Source of the DNA: Myxococcales bacterium
GTDB lineage: Bacteria > Myxococcota_A > UBA9042 > GCA-2863065
DNA length: 49,716 nucleotides
Reading direction: 5' to 3'
Assembly: GCA_018780435.1 (NCBI GenBank)
Contig: JADMJS010000070.1
Span: 1 to 49,716 of the forward strand
Shown here: positions 28,281 through 38,200 of the stretch, piece after piece
Numbering within the stretch: the first letter of the stretch is position 1
How the letters are laid out: each line of letters opens with the position of its first letter
Notes under the pieces: generated by a model
The model's database searches: none
Told to the model about the DNA's origin: nothing
What the model saw: only the letters and a program-made list of their open reading frames with translations
Made by a program: the position numbers and the translations under genes

Positions 28281-28501
28281 CGACGATGTTTCCGAGCGAT
28301 CTCCCGAACCGCCTCCGCCACGAGCGGTGCGACGCCGCTCCCGCCCCGCTCGAGGTATTCCGCCAGCTCTCGGCGCATCCGCGGGTCCCAGAACTTCTGG
28401 AGATGGTCGGCGATCCCGGCGATAGCGACGGCCGCGTCGCCTTGGCTCTCGAAGAACTGCCCGATTTGATTGGCCATACTGACGAGTCGTACGGACTCCA
28501 T
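28277..28501 (-). CDS. fdsD: Formate dehydrogenase delta subunit FdsD
   Basis: This 74-residue protein matches FdsD in length and sequence: 'MANQIGQFFESQ' (9-20), 'GIADHLQKFWDPRMRRELAEYL' (29-50) and 'GVAPLVAEAVREI' (56-68). FdsD is a small factor required with FdsC/FdhD to mature the soluble NAD-dependent formate dehydrogenase. ATG 28501 follows GGAG and lies 3 bases after the fdhD stop. Its TGA overlaps a TTG in the next frame. Confidence 0.9.
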   Translation of the reverse strand: MESVRLVSMANQIGQFFESQGDAAVAIAGIADHLQKFWDPRMRRELAEYLERGGSGVAPLVAEAVREIARKHRR

Positions 28502-28504
28502 CGT

Positions 28505-29374
28505 CTACTCCTGAATTCCAGCGTGCTCGTCGAGCTCCGCGATGCGGCCGGGGTGGGTGAAGACCTCGCCGCCGTCGGGACGGACTACGGCGAGGAGAGT
28601 GATACCGCACGCGTCGGCGCGACCCAACGCGAGCGCCGTCGGCGCCGAGATGGCGGCGATGACGCCGGCCCCCATCATCGCGGCTTTCTCGACGAGCTCC
28701 ACAGAGAGGCGGCTCGTGAGGAGGATGACGCCGCGGCTCGCGAGCGCCGCGTCAGCCTCGACTCGTCCTTCGGCGCGCTCCCGCCTCAGAACGGCGCCGC
28801 TGAGCTTGTCCAGCGCGTTGTGGCGGCCGACGTCTTCACGCACCAGCACGATCCCGTCGCCCGGAAGCCACAGCGCCGCCGCGTGGACGGCTCTCGTCGC
28901 GGCGCCGAGCGGCTGCCGGTCCGCGAGCGCGCCCATCGCTCTCACCAGTGCCTTCAGCTCGACTCGGAGTGTCGAGTCCACCCGCGGCAAGGGTCGTTGC
29001 AGGTCGGCGAGCGCCGCCGTGCCGCAGAGCCCGCAACTGCTGGGTCCCGTGAGCGTTCGTGCGCGAGGGGTGGGGCTTCCCGGAGGCCGGCTGAGGTGCA
29101 GCTCGATGCCGAGCTCGCTCTCCAGGACGTCGAGGCCAATGTGGCCGAAGGGGTCGTGGCCGCCGAGCACGTCGCCTCGCGTGAGGAGCCCTTCGTCGAG
29201 CGCGAAGCCGAGCGCGAAGTCCTCGAGATCACACGGGGTCGCCATCATCACGCCGGCCGCGTCACCGTCGACGACGAAGGCCACTGCCGTCTCGTCGGGG
29301 ACGACCCGGCTACCTCGCGACCAACCGCTCTCGGTCCAGCGCCAACGCGACGCCGATCGCGCGCCCAGGGTCAC
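28505..29374 (-). CDS. fdhD: Formate dehydrogenase accessory sulfurtransferase FdhD/FdsC
   Basis: FdhD/FdsC binds bis-MGD and transfers sulfur from IscS to the molybdenum centre, which is needed for formate dehydrogenase activity. The 289-residue protein has the conserved 'SSCGLCG' loop (Cys114 and Cys117). It also has 'VREDVGRHNALDKLSG' and 'GVILLTSRLSVELVEKAAMMGAGVI', which are strong family motifs. GTG 29374 is chosen because it overlaps the fdsA stop as GTGA. The frame is open to 29884, but that part shadows fdsA. Its place between fdsA and fdsD fits the standard fdsGBACD order. Confidence 0.93.
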   Translation of the reverse strand: MTLGARSASRWRWTESGWSRGSRVVPDETAVAFVVDGDAAGVMMATPCDLEDFALGFALDEGLLTRGDVLGGHDPFGHIGLDVLESELGIELHLSRPPGSPTPRARTLTGPSSCGLCGTAALADLQRPLPRVDSTLRVELKALVRAMGALADRQPLGAATRAVHAAALWLPGDGIVLVREDVGRHNALDKLSGAVLRRERAEGRVEADAALASRGVILLTSRLSVELVEKAAMMGAGVIAAISAPTALALGRADACGITLLAVVRPDGGEVFTHPGRIAELDEHAGIQE

Positions 29375-32178
29375 GTCGCTGGGCCGACGGCGCCCACGCC
29401 CGCGCTGGCAACGCGCCGCGCGGGGGAGACCTGGACCGCCGTCACCTTGTACTCCGGGCAGTTGGTGGCCCAGTCTGAGAACTCGGTCGTGACGATGTTG
29501 GCGCGGGTCTCCGGGTGGTGAAAGGTCGTGTAGACAATGCCCGGAGCGACTCGGGTCGTGAGCAGGGCCTTCAGCGTCGTCTCGCCCGTGCGGCTCGCGA
29601 GGCGGACGGGGTCGCCGTCTCGAATGCCGCGGTCCTCGGCATCTTGCGGATGGATCTCGAGGAGGTCTTCCGGATGCCAGACGGTGTTCAGCGTGCGGCG
29701 CGTCTGAGCGCCGACGTTGTAGTGGCTGAGGATTCGACCCGTCGTGAGGAGGAGCGGGAAGCGCGGTCCGACCTTCTCCTCCGTGGGCACGTAAGCCGTG
29801 ATCACGAAGTGGCCCTTCCCGCGGGCAAAGCCGCCTTCGTGCATGACCGGCGTCCCGGTCGGCGCCTGTTCGTTGCACGGCCACTGCAATGAGCCGAGGG
29901 CCTCGAGCCGGTCGTACGACACGCCCGCGAAGGACGGCGTGAGGTGCGCGATCTCGTCCATGATCTCCGAGGGATGGGCGTAGTTCATCGGGAGGCCGAC
30001 CGCCTGTGCGAGCCGCTGCGTGACCTCCCAGTCGGCGAGCCCATTCCGCGGCGCCATGACCTTGCGCACGCGCTGAATGCGGCGTTCGGCGTTCGTGAAG
30101 GTCCCGTCCTTCTCAAGGAAGGTGGAGCCCGGCAGGAACACGTGAGCGAGCCGCGCGGTCTCGTTCAGGAAGAGGTCGTGGACGACGACGCACTCCATCG
30201 CTCGGAGTCCCGCTTCGACGTGCTTCATGTCCGGGTCAGACTGAAGGATGTCTTCGCCCTGGATGTAGATCCCGCGGAACGAGCCATCGATGGCCGCATC
30301 GAGCATGTTGGGGATACGCAGGCCCGGCTCCGGATCGATCGCGACGCCCCAGAGCGACTCGAAGAGCGCCCGCGTCGCGTCGTCCGACACGTGCCGATAG
30401 CCGGCGAGCTCGTGTGGGAACGAGCCCATATCGCAGGCGCCCTGGACGTTGTTCTGACCCCGTAGTGGGTTCACGCCCACGCCGGGGCGACCGAGGTTGC
30501 CCGTCGCCATCGCGAGGTTGGCGATGGCCATGACGGCAGTCGAGCCCTGGCTGTGTTCGGTGACGCCGAGACCGTAGTAGATGGCGCCGTTCGTGCCGGG
30601 CGTCGCGTAGAGCCGCGCGGCCTCCCGCACCTGCGCCGCCGGCACGCCGGTGGCCGCTTCGACGGCTTCGGGCGACTGCGACGGGTCCGCGACGAAGCGC
30701 GCCCACGCCTCGAAGGTGTCGATCTCACAGCGTTCTCGCACGAACGCCTCGTTCAGCAGCCCCTCGGTCACGATGACGTGCGCCATCGCCGACAGGACCG
30801 CGACGTTCGTCCCTGGCCGCAGCGCCAGATGGAAGTCTGCTTGGACGTGGGGTGACGAGACCAAGTCGATACGCCGTGGATCGATGACGATGAGGCGCGC
30901 GCCCTCGCGCAGTCGACGCTTCATGCGCGACGCGAAGACCGGGTGGCCGTCGGTCGGGTTGGCGCCGATGACGATGATGATGTCGCTGTGTTCGACCGAG
31001 TCGAAGTCCTGCGTGCCCGCGGAGGTACCGAAGGTCGTCTTGAGCCCGTAGCCGGTCGGCGAGTGGCAGACGCGTGCGCAGGTGTCGACGTTGTTGTTGT
31101 GGAAGCCGGCGCGGATGAGCTTCTGAACGAGGTAGGTCTCTTCGTTCGTGCAGCGCGACGACGTGATGCCGCCGACCGCGCCGCGCCCGTGCTGACCTTG
31201 GATCCGCTTGAACTCGCTCGCGACGTGGGCGAAGGCCTCGTCCCAAGTGACCTCCTGCCACGGGTCGTCGACCGACCGGCGAACGAGCGGCTTCAGCGCC
31301 CGTTCTCGGTGGCTGGCGTAACCCCACGCGAAGCGTCCCTTCACGCACGAATGGCCGTGGTTCGCCTTACCGTCCTTGTGCGGCACCATTCGAACCACGA
31401 CGTCGCCCTTGAGCTCGGCCCTGAACGCGCAGCCCACGCCGCAATAGGCGCACGTCGTGACGACCGAACGTTCGGGCGTGCCGAGTTCGACCACGTTCTT
31501 CTCGATCAGCGTCGCGGTCGGGCACGCCTGCACACACGCGCCGCACGACACACACTCGCTGCCGAGGAAGGACTCGCCCGCCGAGGCCGAGACCTTGGAG
31601 CCGAAGCCCCGCCCCGCGATCGTGAGCGCGAAGGTCCCTTGCGTCTCCGCGCAGGCGCGCACGCAACGCGAACAGACGATGCACTTGTCGGCGTCGAAGT
31701 CGAAGTAGGGGTTGCTGGTGTCCTTGGGAGTCCCGCGGTGGTTCTCGCCCTCCGGGTAACGCACCTCGCGCAAGCCCACCGCCCCGGCCATGTCCTGCAG
31801 CTCGCAGTCCCCGTTGGCCGCGCAGGTGAGGCAGTCGAGCGGGTGGTCCGAGATGTAGAGCTCCATCACGCCCTTCCGGAGCCGAGCGAGCTGAGGGCTC
31901 TCCGTGCGCACCACCATGCCGGCAAGGGCCGGGGTCGTACACGACGCGGGCGTGCCGTTGCGGCCGGCGATCTCCACGAGGCAGAGCCGGCACGACCCGA
32001 ACGCGTCGAGCGAATCGGTGGCGCAGAGCTTCGGGATGGCGATGCCCGCTTCCATCGCGGCGCGCATCACGGACGTGCCTTCGGGCACTGTGACCGCGAT
32101 GCCATCGATGGTCAGGGTGACGGGGGCCCCCTCGGGGCGGGCCTTGGTGCCATAGTCGTAGTCGAGTTGGAGCGGCAC
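29371..32178 (-). CDS. fdsA: NAD-dependent formate dehydrogenase, catalytic alpha subunit FdsA
   Basis: This 935-residue subunit oxidises formate to CO2 at a bis-MGD molybdenum centre. The N-terminus carries a [2Fe-2S] site (Cys52, 63, 66, 80) and a His/Cys [4Fe-4S] site (His112, Cys116, 119, 125). Two further clusters use Cys166/169/172/176 and Cys209/212/215/219, and a proximal cluster uses Cys243/246/250/278. The active-site pair is Cys371-His372 in 'DTCARVCHSPTG', so this is a cysteine and not a selenocysteine enzyme. The C-terminal 'LLLTTGRILSHYN' begins the molydopterin-dinucleotide-binding domain. It starts with GTG 32178 behind GGAGC, three bases after fdsB. Confidence 0.95.
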   Translation of the reverse strand: MPLQLDYDYGTKARPEGAPVTLTIDGIAVTVPEGTSVMRAAMEAGIAIPKLCATDSLDAFGSCRLCLVEIAGRNGTPASCTTPALAGMVVRTESPQLARLRKGVMELYISDHPLDCLTCAANGDCELQDMAGAVGLREVRYPEGENHRGTPKDTSNPYFDFDADKCIVCSRCVRACAETQGTFALTIAGRGFGSKVSASAGESFLGSECVSCGACVQACPTATLIEKNVVELGTPERSVVTTCAYCGVGCAFRAELKGDVVVRMVPHKDGKANHGHSCVKGRFAWGYASHRERALKPLVRRSVDDPWQEVTWDEAFAHVASEFKRIQGQHGRGAVGGITSSRCTNEETYLVQKLIRAGFHNNNVDTCARVCHSPTGYGLKTTFGTSAGTQDFDSVEHSDIIIVIGANPTDGHPVFASRMKRRLREGARLIVIDPRRIDLVSSPHVQADFHLALRPGTNVAVLSAMAHVIVTEGLLNEAFVRERCEIDTFEAWARFVADPSQSPEAVEAATGVPAAQVREAARLYATPGTNGAIYYGLGVTEHSQGSTAVMAIANLAMATGNLGRPGVGVNPLRGQNNVQGACDMGSFPHELAGYRHVSDDATRALFESLWGVAIDPEPGLRIPNMLDAAIDGSFRGIYIQGEDILQSDPDMKHVEAGLRAMECVVVHDLFLNETARLAHVFLPGSTFLEKDGTFTNAERRIQRVRKVMAPRNGLADWEVTQRLAQAVGLPMNYAHPSEIMDEIAHLTPSFAGVSYDRLEALGSLQWPCNEQAPTGTPVMHEGGFARGKGHFVITAYVPTEEKVGPRFPLLLTTGRILSHYNVGAQTRRTLNTVWHPEDLLEIHPQDAEDRGIRDGDPVRLASRTGETTLKALLTTRVAPGIVYTTFHHPETRANIVTTEFSDWATNCPEYKVTAVQVSPARRVASAGVGAVGPAT

Positions 32179-32181
32179 GGT

Positions 32182-33729
32182 TCAGCTCCGCGTGGCGGCG
32201 CGAGGCACGCCAGTGAAGTCTTCGGGGAAGTAGCGGATGGCGCTCTCGACGGGGTAGGGCAGAAAGCCGCCGAGGGCGCAGAGCGAGCCAAGCTTCAGGG
32301 TGTGGCAGAGGTCCGAGATGAGCGCGAGGTGTCGCTCGGGCGTCTCGCCGGCTTGAATGCGGCCGATGACTTCGGCGCCACGGACCGAGCCGATGCGGCA
32401 CGGCGTACACTTGCCGCAGCTCTCCTCGGCGGCGAACTCGAACGCGAAGCGTGCCATGTGAGCCATGTCGACCGTGTCGTCGGCGACCACGATCCCGCCG
32501 TGCCCCACGAGCGCCCCGATGGCCGTGAAGGTCTCGAAATCATAGACGGTGTCGAAGAGCGAGGTGGGCAACCACGCGCCGAGCGGACCGCCACACTGCA
32601 CCGCGCGAACGGGCCGGCCGGTCGCCGTCCCGCCGCCGTAGCCGTAGACGAGGTCACCGAGGGTGCAGCCGAAGGGGACCTCGACGAGGCCGCCGTACTT
32701 TACGTTACCCGCGAGCTGTACGGGCATGGTGCCCCGCGACCGCCCGGTGCCGTGAGCAGCCCACGCGTCGGGCCCATCCGCGAGGATGTCGGGCACCGCG
32801 GCGAGTGACAGCACGTTGTTCACAACGGTCGGGCGGCCGAAGAGCCCCTGGTGAGCGGGTAGCGGCGGCTTGGCGCGCACCTGCCCGCGGCGACCTTCGA
32901 GGCTCTCGAGGAGCGCCGTCTCTTCGCCGCACACGTAAGAGCCCGCACCGATTCGCAATTGCAGATCGAAGCCGGGGGCTCCCGAGTTCGGCTGGACCAG
33001 AATCCCCGCCGCGCGCGCCACGTTCAGCGCCGCTTCGAAGGTGCGTGCCGCATGTGGATACTCCGAGCGCAGGTAGACCCAGCCTTCCTGAGCGCCCACG
33101 GCGAACGCGGCGATGGCCATGCCCTCGATGAGCAGGAAGGGGTCGCCTTCCATCAGCATGCGGTCGGCGAAGGTGCCGGAGTCGCCTTCGTCGGCGTTGC
33201 AGACGATGGCCTTGCGGTCGGCACGCGCGCTTCGTACGGTGCGCCACTTGATCCCCGTGGGGAAGCCTGCGCCGCCGCGGCCGCGCAGGTTCGACGCGAC
33301 GACGGCCTCGATGGTGGCGTCCGGGCCGAGCAACCGGGCGCGTTCGAGCCCCACGAGCCCGCCTTTTGCGGCGTAATCCGAGAGCGACGTCGGGTCCACC
33401 ACGCCACAGCGACTAAAGGTCACCCGGGTCTGCCGAGCCAAGAACGGGTGCGCCTCCGGTCGACCGATCCCGAGCGGGTGTTCGCCCCCTGTGAGGAACC
33501 CAGCGGCGTGGAGACTGGGGACGTCATCGGGCGTCACGGGCCCGTAGGCACGCCGGGTTCCGTCTGAGAGCTCGACCTCGACGAGTGGCTCGAGGAAGTG
33601 CATGCCGCGTGACCCGGTGCGAACGATCTCAAGCGACTCCGCACCGGGGAGCGCGCGAAGGGCCCGCACGACGCGGTCGGCGCCCATCGCGCGCGCGGCG
33701 GCGTCACCAGGGACGTAGACTCGCGTCAT
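32182..33729 (-). CDS. fdsB: Formate dehydrogenase beta subunit FdsB (NuoF-like)
   Basis: FdsB is the diaphorase subunit: it takes electrons from FdsA through an Fe-S chain to FMN and reduces NAD+. The 515 residues comprise a thioredoxin-like N-terminal domain (1-100) and an FMN/NADH-binding region with 'RGRGGAGFPTGIKW' (149-162) and 'GAGSYVCGEETALLESLEGR' (261-280). The [4Fe-4S] site uses Cys438, 441 and 444 in 'ESCGKCTPCRIG' plus Cys484. ATG 33729 is chosen over the longer frame because it overlaps the fdsG stop (ATGA) and matches the family start. Confidence 0.95.
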   Translation of the reverse strand: MTRVYVPGDAAARAMGADRVVRALRALPGAESLEIVRTGSRGMHFLEPLVEVELSDGTRRAYGPVTPDDVPSLHAAGFLTGGEHPLGIGRPEAHPFLARQTRVTFSRCGVVDPTSLSDYAAKGGLVGLERARLLGPDATIEAVVASNLRGRGGAGFPTGIKWRTVRSARADRKAIVCNADEGDSGTFADRMLMEGDPFLLIEGMAIAAFAVGAQEGWVYLRSEYPHAARTFEAALNVARAAGILVQPNSGAPGFDLQLRIGAGSYVCGEETALLESLEGRRGQVRAKPPLPAHQGLFGRPTVVNNVLSLAAVPDILADGPDAWAAHGTGRSRGTMPVQLAGNVKYGGLVEVPFGCTLGDLVYGYGGGTATGRPVRAVQCGGPLGAWLPTSLFDTVYDFETFTAIGALVGHGGIVVADDTVDMAHMARFAFEFAAEESCGKCTPCRIGSVRGAEVIGRIQAGETPERHLALISDLCHTLKLGSLCALGGFLPYPVESAIRYFPEDFTGVPRAATRS

Positions 33730-34220
33730 CGTTCGATCTCCTGAAGCAGGCCGTCCGCCGTGATGCGACCATGAGGCTCGCCGTCGACGAGCGCTGCGGG
33801 CGCGACCGAGCAGAGCCCGAGGCAGTAGACCGGGCTCACCGTCACGGCGCCATCGGCGCTCGTGCCGCCCCAGTCGACGCCGACTGCGCTCAAGAGCCGC
33901 GTCGCGTGCGCCTCCCCTCCCACCACTTGGCACGCTTCAGCGCGACAGAGCTGCACGTGATGGCGGCCTGGAGGGGTCTGACGGAAGTCGCCATAGAAGG
34001 TCACGACGCCGTGGACGTCGGCCCGCGTCAGGTTCAGCGCAGACGCAACAAAGGCCACAGCCTCGTCGGGGATGCAGCCGTAGTGTCCCTGAATCGCGTG
34101 AAGCACGGGTAACGTCGGACCCGGCACACCGATGTGCGGCGCGATGAGGTCCGCCGCGACGGTGGCGTCCCACGCCGGCCAACCCGCCGTTTCCGACGCT
34201 CTTCCTGAGCGATTCTGCAC
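33726..34220 (-). CDS. fdsG: Formate dehydrogenase gamma subunit FdsG (NuoE-like)
   Basis: This is a 164-residue NuoE-like thioredoxin-fold subunit with a [2Fe-2S] cluster on Cys92 and Cys97 ('LCRAEACQ') and Cys133 and Cys137 ('YCLGLCSV'). It sits beside FdsB in the NADH-reducing module. GTG 34220 is supported by AGGAGA eight bases upstream. It is the first gene of the fds operon. The 70-base gap (34221-34290) to the gene before it is small, so the promoter may lie further upstream. Confidence 0.93.
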   Translation of the reverse strand: MQNRSGRASETAGWPAWDATVAADLIAPHIGVPGPTLPVLHAIQGHYGCIPDEAVAFVASALNLTRADVHGVVTFYGDFRQTPPGRHHVQLCRAEACQVVGGEAHATRLLSAVGVDWGGTSADGAVTVSPVYCLGLCSVAPAALVDGEPHGRITADGLLQEIER

Positions 34221-34290
34221 GTTCTGGTCTCCTTCTCGACGTCTCGTCCGATGGTAGCGCCGGGTCCAGGCCGCGGCAACGAAGCCGCCC

Positions 34291-34992
34291 TCAGCGCAGC
34301 AACGCCACCCAGGCGCCGCCGTCCTTTCGCTCCCAGGACGACTCTCGGCCTTCCCGTACCACAGTCCCGACCCAGAGCTCCCCAGGTCGGCGCGTGAGTG
34401 AAACGCGCTCCACAGGACCGGCGCCGGCGACGACTCTCAAGTCGTTCAAGATCGCGTCGTTTTCGAGCCATGCGTCGGCCTCGTAGCGCGTCACCCCGCG
34501 GCTCGAACACGCTTCGAAGGTCAATAGCGCCGTCCGGGCGGTCCCGCCGACAAAGTGGATACAGGCCTCCGTGCCCACCTGCGACAAGGTCCCAAAGCGC
34601 GGCGCTGCGCTCGCTGCCCACGCTGCATACGGCGCGCTTGCTCGCGCTTCGCGATGCAGCGACCGCGCCGTTTGGACCCGCCCGATCACGGTCTCGCGTT
34701 GCGCGGCGTTGTCTCTCGGTCGGCCAGTCGTGCGTTCGACGTCGAGCGTGACGGTGTACCGGAGCTCGGGTGTCAGCGCGGGATCGACGACATGAAACGT
34801 GACGACGCCGTACTCGCTGCTCCCGGGCTCCGGGACCGCCTCGGCCGTCACGCGTTTGCCCCGAAGCGCCTGCGCGCCCTTCCACTCGATGAGCCGGTTC
34901 ACGAGGAGCGCCGGATCGACGGTCACCACGTCGGGCGGCGGCGGCGGCACCGACGCCAGGAGGAGGGCCATGAGACAGGGAGCGAGCGTCAT
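34291..34992 (-). CDS. Exported protein of unknown function
   Basis: The start is ATG 34992, which gives a short signal ('APCLMALLLASV'), a run of five Pro and a mature domain of about 210 residues. The longer frame to 35388 has no signal character. The mature part alternates beta-type strands ('YGVVTFHVVDPAL', 'RYTVTLDVERTT', 'ACIHFVGGTARTALLTFEAC') and has two Cys that could pair. I recognise no family. It precedes fdsG on the same strand. It is divergent from the giant lipoprotein gene, and the 241-base gap between them shows no clear motif. Confidence 0.6.
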   Translation of the reverse strand: MTLAPCLMALLLASVPPPPPDVVTVDPALLVNRLIEWKGAQALRGKRVTAEAVPEPGSSEYGVVTFHVVDPALTPELRYTVTLDVERTTGRPRDNAAQRETVIGRVQTARSLHREARASAPYAAWAASAAPRFGTLSQVGTEACIHFVGGTARTALLTFEACSSRGVTRYEADAWLENDAILNDLRVVAGAGPVERVSLTRRPGELWVGTVVREGRESSWERKDGGAWVALLR

Positions 34993-35233
34993 GCCTGCAC
35001 GCTGCCAGTCGGGAAGGGTCGCAGCAACCGGAATACGTCCTGGGCTCCTTCCGAGCAGCGAGAATCCACGCGGGCAACAAGGCTTGATACGGGTGCGACG
35101 GAACGCTCGTCGGTCTCGACGCAATTCAAGGACCAGGTAGGGACCGTGGTGACGTGTCTTTCCGACTGCAAGGCCGCCGCATTCGCTGGCTCGGGCGTGA
35201 TACGCTCCTTCCTGGGCCGCGGAGGCGAACGTG

Positions 35234-38200
35234 ATGCAAAGATGTGGGCTTCTGGCTGGGCTATTCGTCGTCGTCTCTTGCGGGGAAGACACGGTCGTAT
35301 ACGTGGCGAGTCCCGCGGAGGATGTTCGCCCCTCCACGGAGCAGGACAGCGGCGGTTTCGAGCCGGACTCGCAGGACGACCGGGGCACGATCGTCGCTGT
35401 TCCGGACGTTCAGAACGGCGACGTAACTGCCCCCGAGCCGGGCGCCTTCGGGGCAGCCTGCGGGGGCAATAGCGATTGCCTGAGCAACTTCTGCGTCGAA
35501 GGCCCGACCGGGTACATCTGCACTGAGTCGTGTCTCATCGACTGCCCGGACGGCTACGACTGCAAGTCGGTGTCGAGCGACGCCAGCGCAGACGTGGTGT
35601 TTCTCTGCATGCCCAGGCTCAAGCGTAGCTGTACGCCCTGTGCGGATGATCTCAACTGCCCCGGCGGCGCATGCATCGAGATCGATGGCGAGCGGCGTTG
35701 CGCGGCGTCCTGCTCGGACGCCGAACCCTGCGTAGCAGGATACGACTGCGCCGACATGCCGGAGGCATCGGGGAGCGCCGGCCATTGCTTGCCCTCCACT
35801 GGCAGCTGCACCTGCCTCGAGGGGCAGAACGGGGGCAAGCGGAGCTGCAGCGCGACCACCGCCGACGGCACCTGTTACGGGATCTCGACGTGTGACCCGT
35901 CCGTCGGCTGGTCGGCGTGTGACGCCAAGCCAGTCGCTGAGCTCTGCGATGGTGTCGACAACGACTGCAATGGGCTCATCGACGATGGCCTCCCCGTCTT
36001 CGAGCCCTGCGAGAACGACGTTGAAGGCGTCGGCGCCTGTGGGGGCGTGCTCGTCTGCCTCGGAGGCCAGGGCTGGCTCTGCCAAGGCCCCAGCCCGACG
36101 CCCGAAGCCTGTGACTTCGCAGATAATGACTGCGACGGGCAGACCGACGAAGACTTCAAGAGCGCGGACGGCAATTGGACTCAGGACGAGCACTGCGGCA
36201 CGTGCGGTAACGACTGCGGGGGAAAGTTCGCTCACGCCACCGCCGTGTGCGGCGGGTCGCCCACCTCACCGCTTTGCGTGGTTGCGGCGTGCGACGCCGA
36301 CTACTTCCAGCTCAACGACTTCCAGTGCATGCTCCCACCGGCCGTCGCTTGCCAGCCGTGTACAGACGACAACCAGTGTTTTGGCGGATCCTGTGTCGTC
36401 CTCGACAACCAGAAGGTGTGTGTCTCAGCCTGTGGCGAGGCGGCCAAGAGCTGCAGCGAAGGCTATACGTGCCAAGACGTCGGAGGCGTAGAGCGATGTA
36501 TGCCGGTCACCAAGTCGTGCGTCTGCAAAGCTCAAAACGACGGTAAGACGCGTGCATGCCAAGTCGAGAATGAGTTCGGCACCTGCTACGGCGCCGAGAC
36601 ATGCACCATCGAACTCGGCTGGTCGGCCTGTTCGGCCGCGGTCGCGGCGCCCGAGTCATGCAATGGAGAGGACGACGATTGTAACGGAGCCGTCGACGAT
36701 GGCGTCAAGCCGCCCGATGCTCTGTGCGCCATCACGAACGACGCCGGGACGTGTACGGGGAGCTGGTTCTGCGGCGAGAGTGAAGGCGCGACCGCGTGGT
36801 GGTGTAGCGCCCGCACTCCATCGTCGGAGGTCTGCAATTATCAGGACGACGACTGCGACGGACAGGTCGACGAGGACTGGCAGGACGCCGCGGGCCGTTA
36901 TGTCAGCGACGAAGCCTGTGGCGCCTGCGGAGTGCCGTGCGCGGACGTGATCCCGAACGCCACCGCGTTCTGCTCGGGTGATGGGACGAACCCCCAATGT
37001 CAGGTCCAGTTCTGCGACGAGGGCTTCTGGCAGGCCTCGCCCCTGACCTGCCTCCCCGTGACGGACGCAACCTGCAGTCCCTGTCAGACCGACGCGAACT
37101 GTCCGACGCCGGGTGACAAATGCCTCGAGCTCGACGGTGGCAAGTTCTGCGGGCGCGACTGTTCCTCTGGCAACCTGTACGGCGAGGAAGGCTGTAGCCC
37201 GGGCTTCGAGTGCGACGCGGAGACGACGCAGTGTCGACCCATCTCTGGCTCGTGCACGTGCCTCGAAGCGGATTTGGGCGAGAGCCGTACGTGTCTTCGA
37301 ACGACCTCCTTCGGCACCTGCTACGGCCAAGAGACCTGTGACCCCGCACTCGGCTTTGGCGGTTGCACAGCTACAGACCCGACAGCCGAGGTCTGCGATG
37401 GCGCGGACAACGACTGCAACTCGGCCGTCGACGACGTGCCGGGCCGCGGGACGGCCTGTGTGATCGAGAACGCGGCTGGCAGTTGCGCCGGCGTGAACGA
37501 CTGCGCCCTGCCGGAAGCGGCGCTTGAGTGCGTCGGGCAGACGCCTGCTGCCGAGACCTGTAACTACCTCGATGACGACTGCGACGGGAGCACGGATGAA
37601 GGTCAGGGAGACCTGTTCACGTCCTGTTCACAAGGGAAGGGGATCTGTCAGCGTTTCGGCTTCTTTGAGTGTGCCGACGATGGCGGCGGCTCCGTCTGCA
37701 ACGCAGTCGCGGCCCCCGGGGGACCGGAGACGTGTGATGGGCTCGACGATGACTGTGACGGCCTCACCGACGAAACCGAGTGGGCCACGAAGGGGACGGT
37801 CTGCGAGGTTGGCATCGGAACGTGCCGTCGAACCGGTGTGCGCGTTTGCGACGCCGCGGACCCGAGCGGACCTGTCGTCTGTTCTGCGGACCCTGGGACC
37901 GCCGGTGCAGAAGTCTGCAATGGCGCGGATGACGATTGTGATGGCGCGACCGACGAGGGTTGGCCGCTCACGGGCAAGCCCTGCACGCTCGGCATCGGCG
38001 CTTGTGTGACGGCAGGGGTCTTTCGTTGTGACCCCGCCGACGCTCAGGCTCCGGTGGTCTGTGACGCCGCCCCGGATTCCGGTGCCGTCGAGGTCTGCAA
38101 CGGCCTCGACGACGACTGCGATGGATCGACCGACGAAGGCCCGCTCTGGACGGGCAAAGGCACCGTCTGTCTCGTGGGGAGTGGCGTATGCCAACGCGCG

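Noticed and set aside
27975..28501. fdsD and the next frame as one frameshifted gene
   Set aside because: fdsD is complete at 74 residues, its normal length, and the following frame belongs to an unrelated family.
31064..31069. Selenocysteine at the formate dehydrogenase active site
   Set aside because: The active-site residue is encoded as Cys (371) next to His372. No in-frame stop or downstream hairpin is needed.
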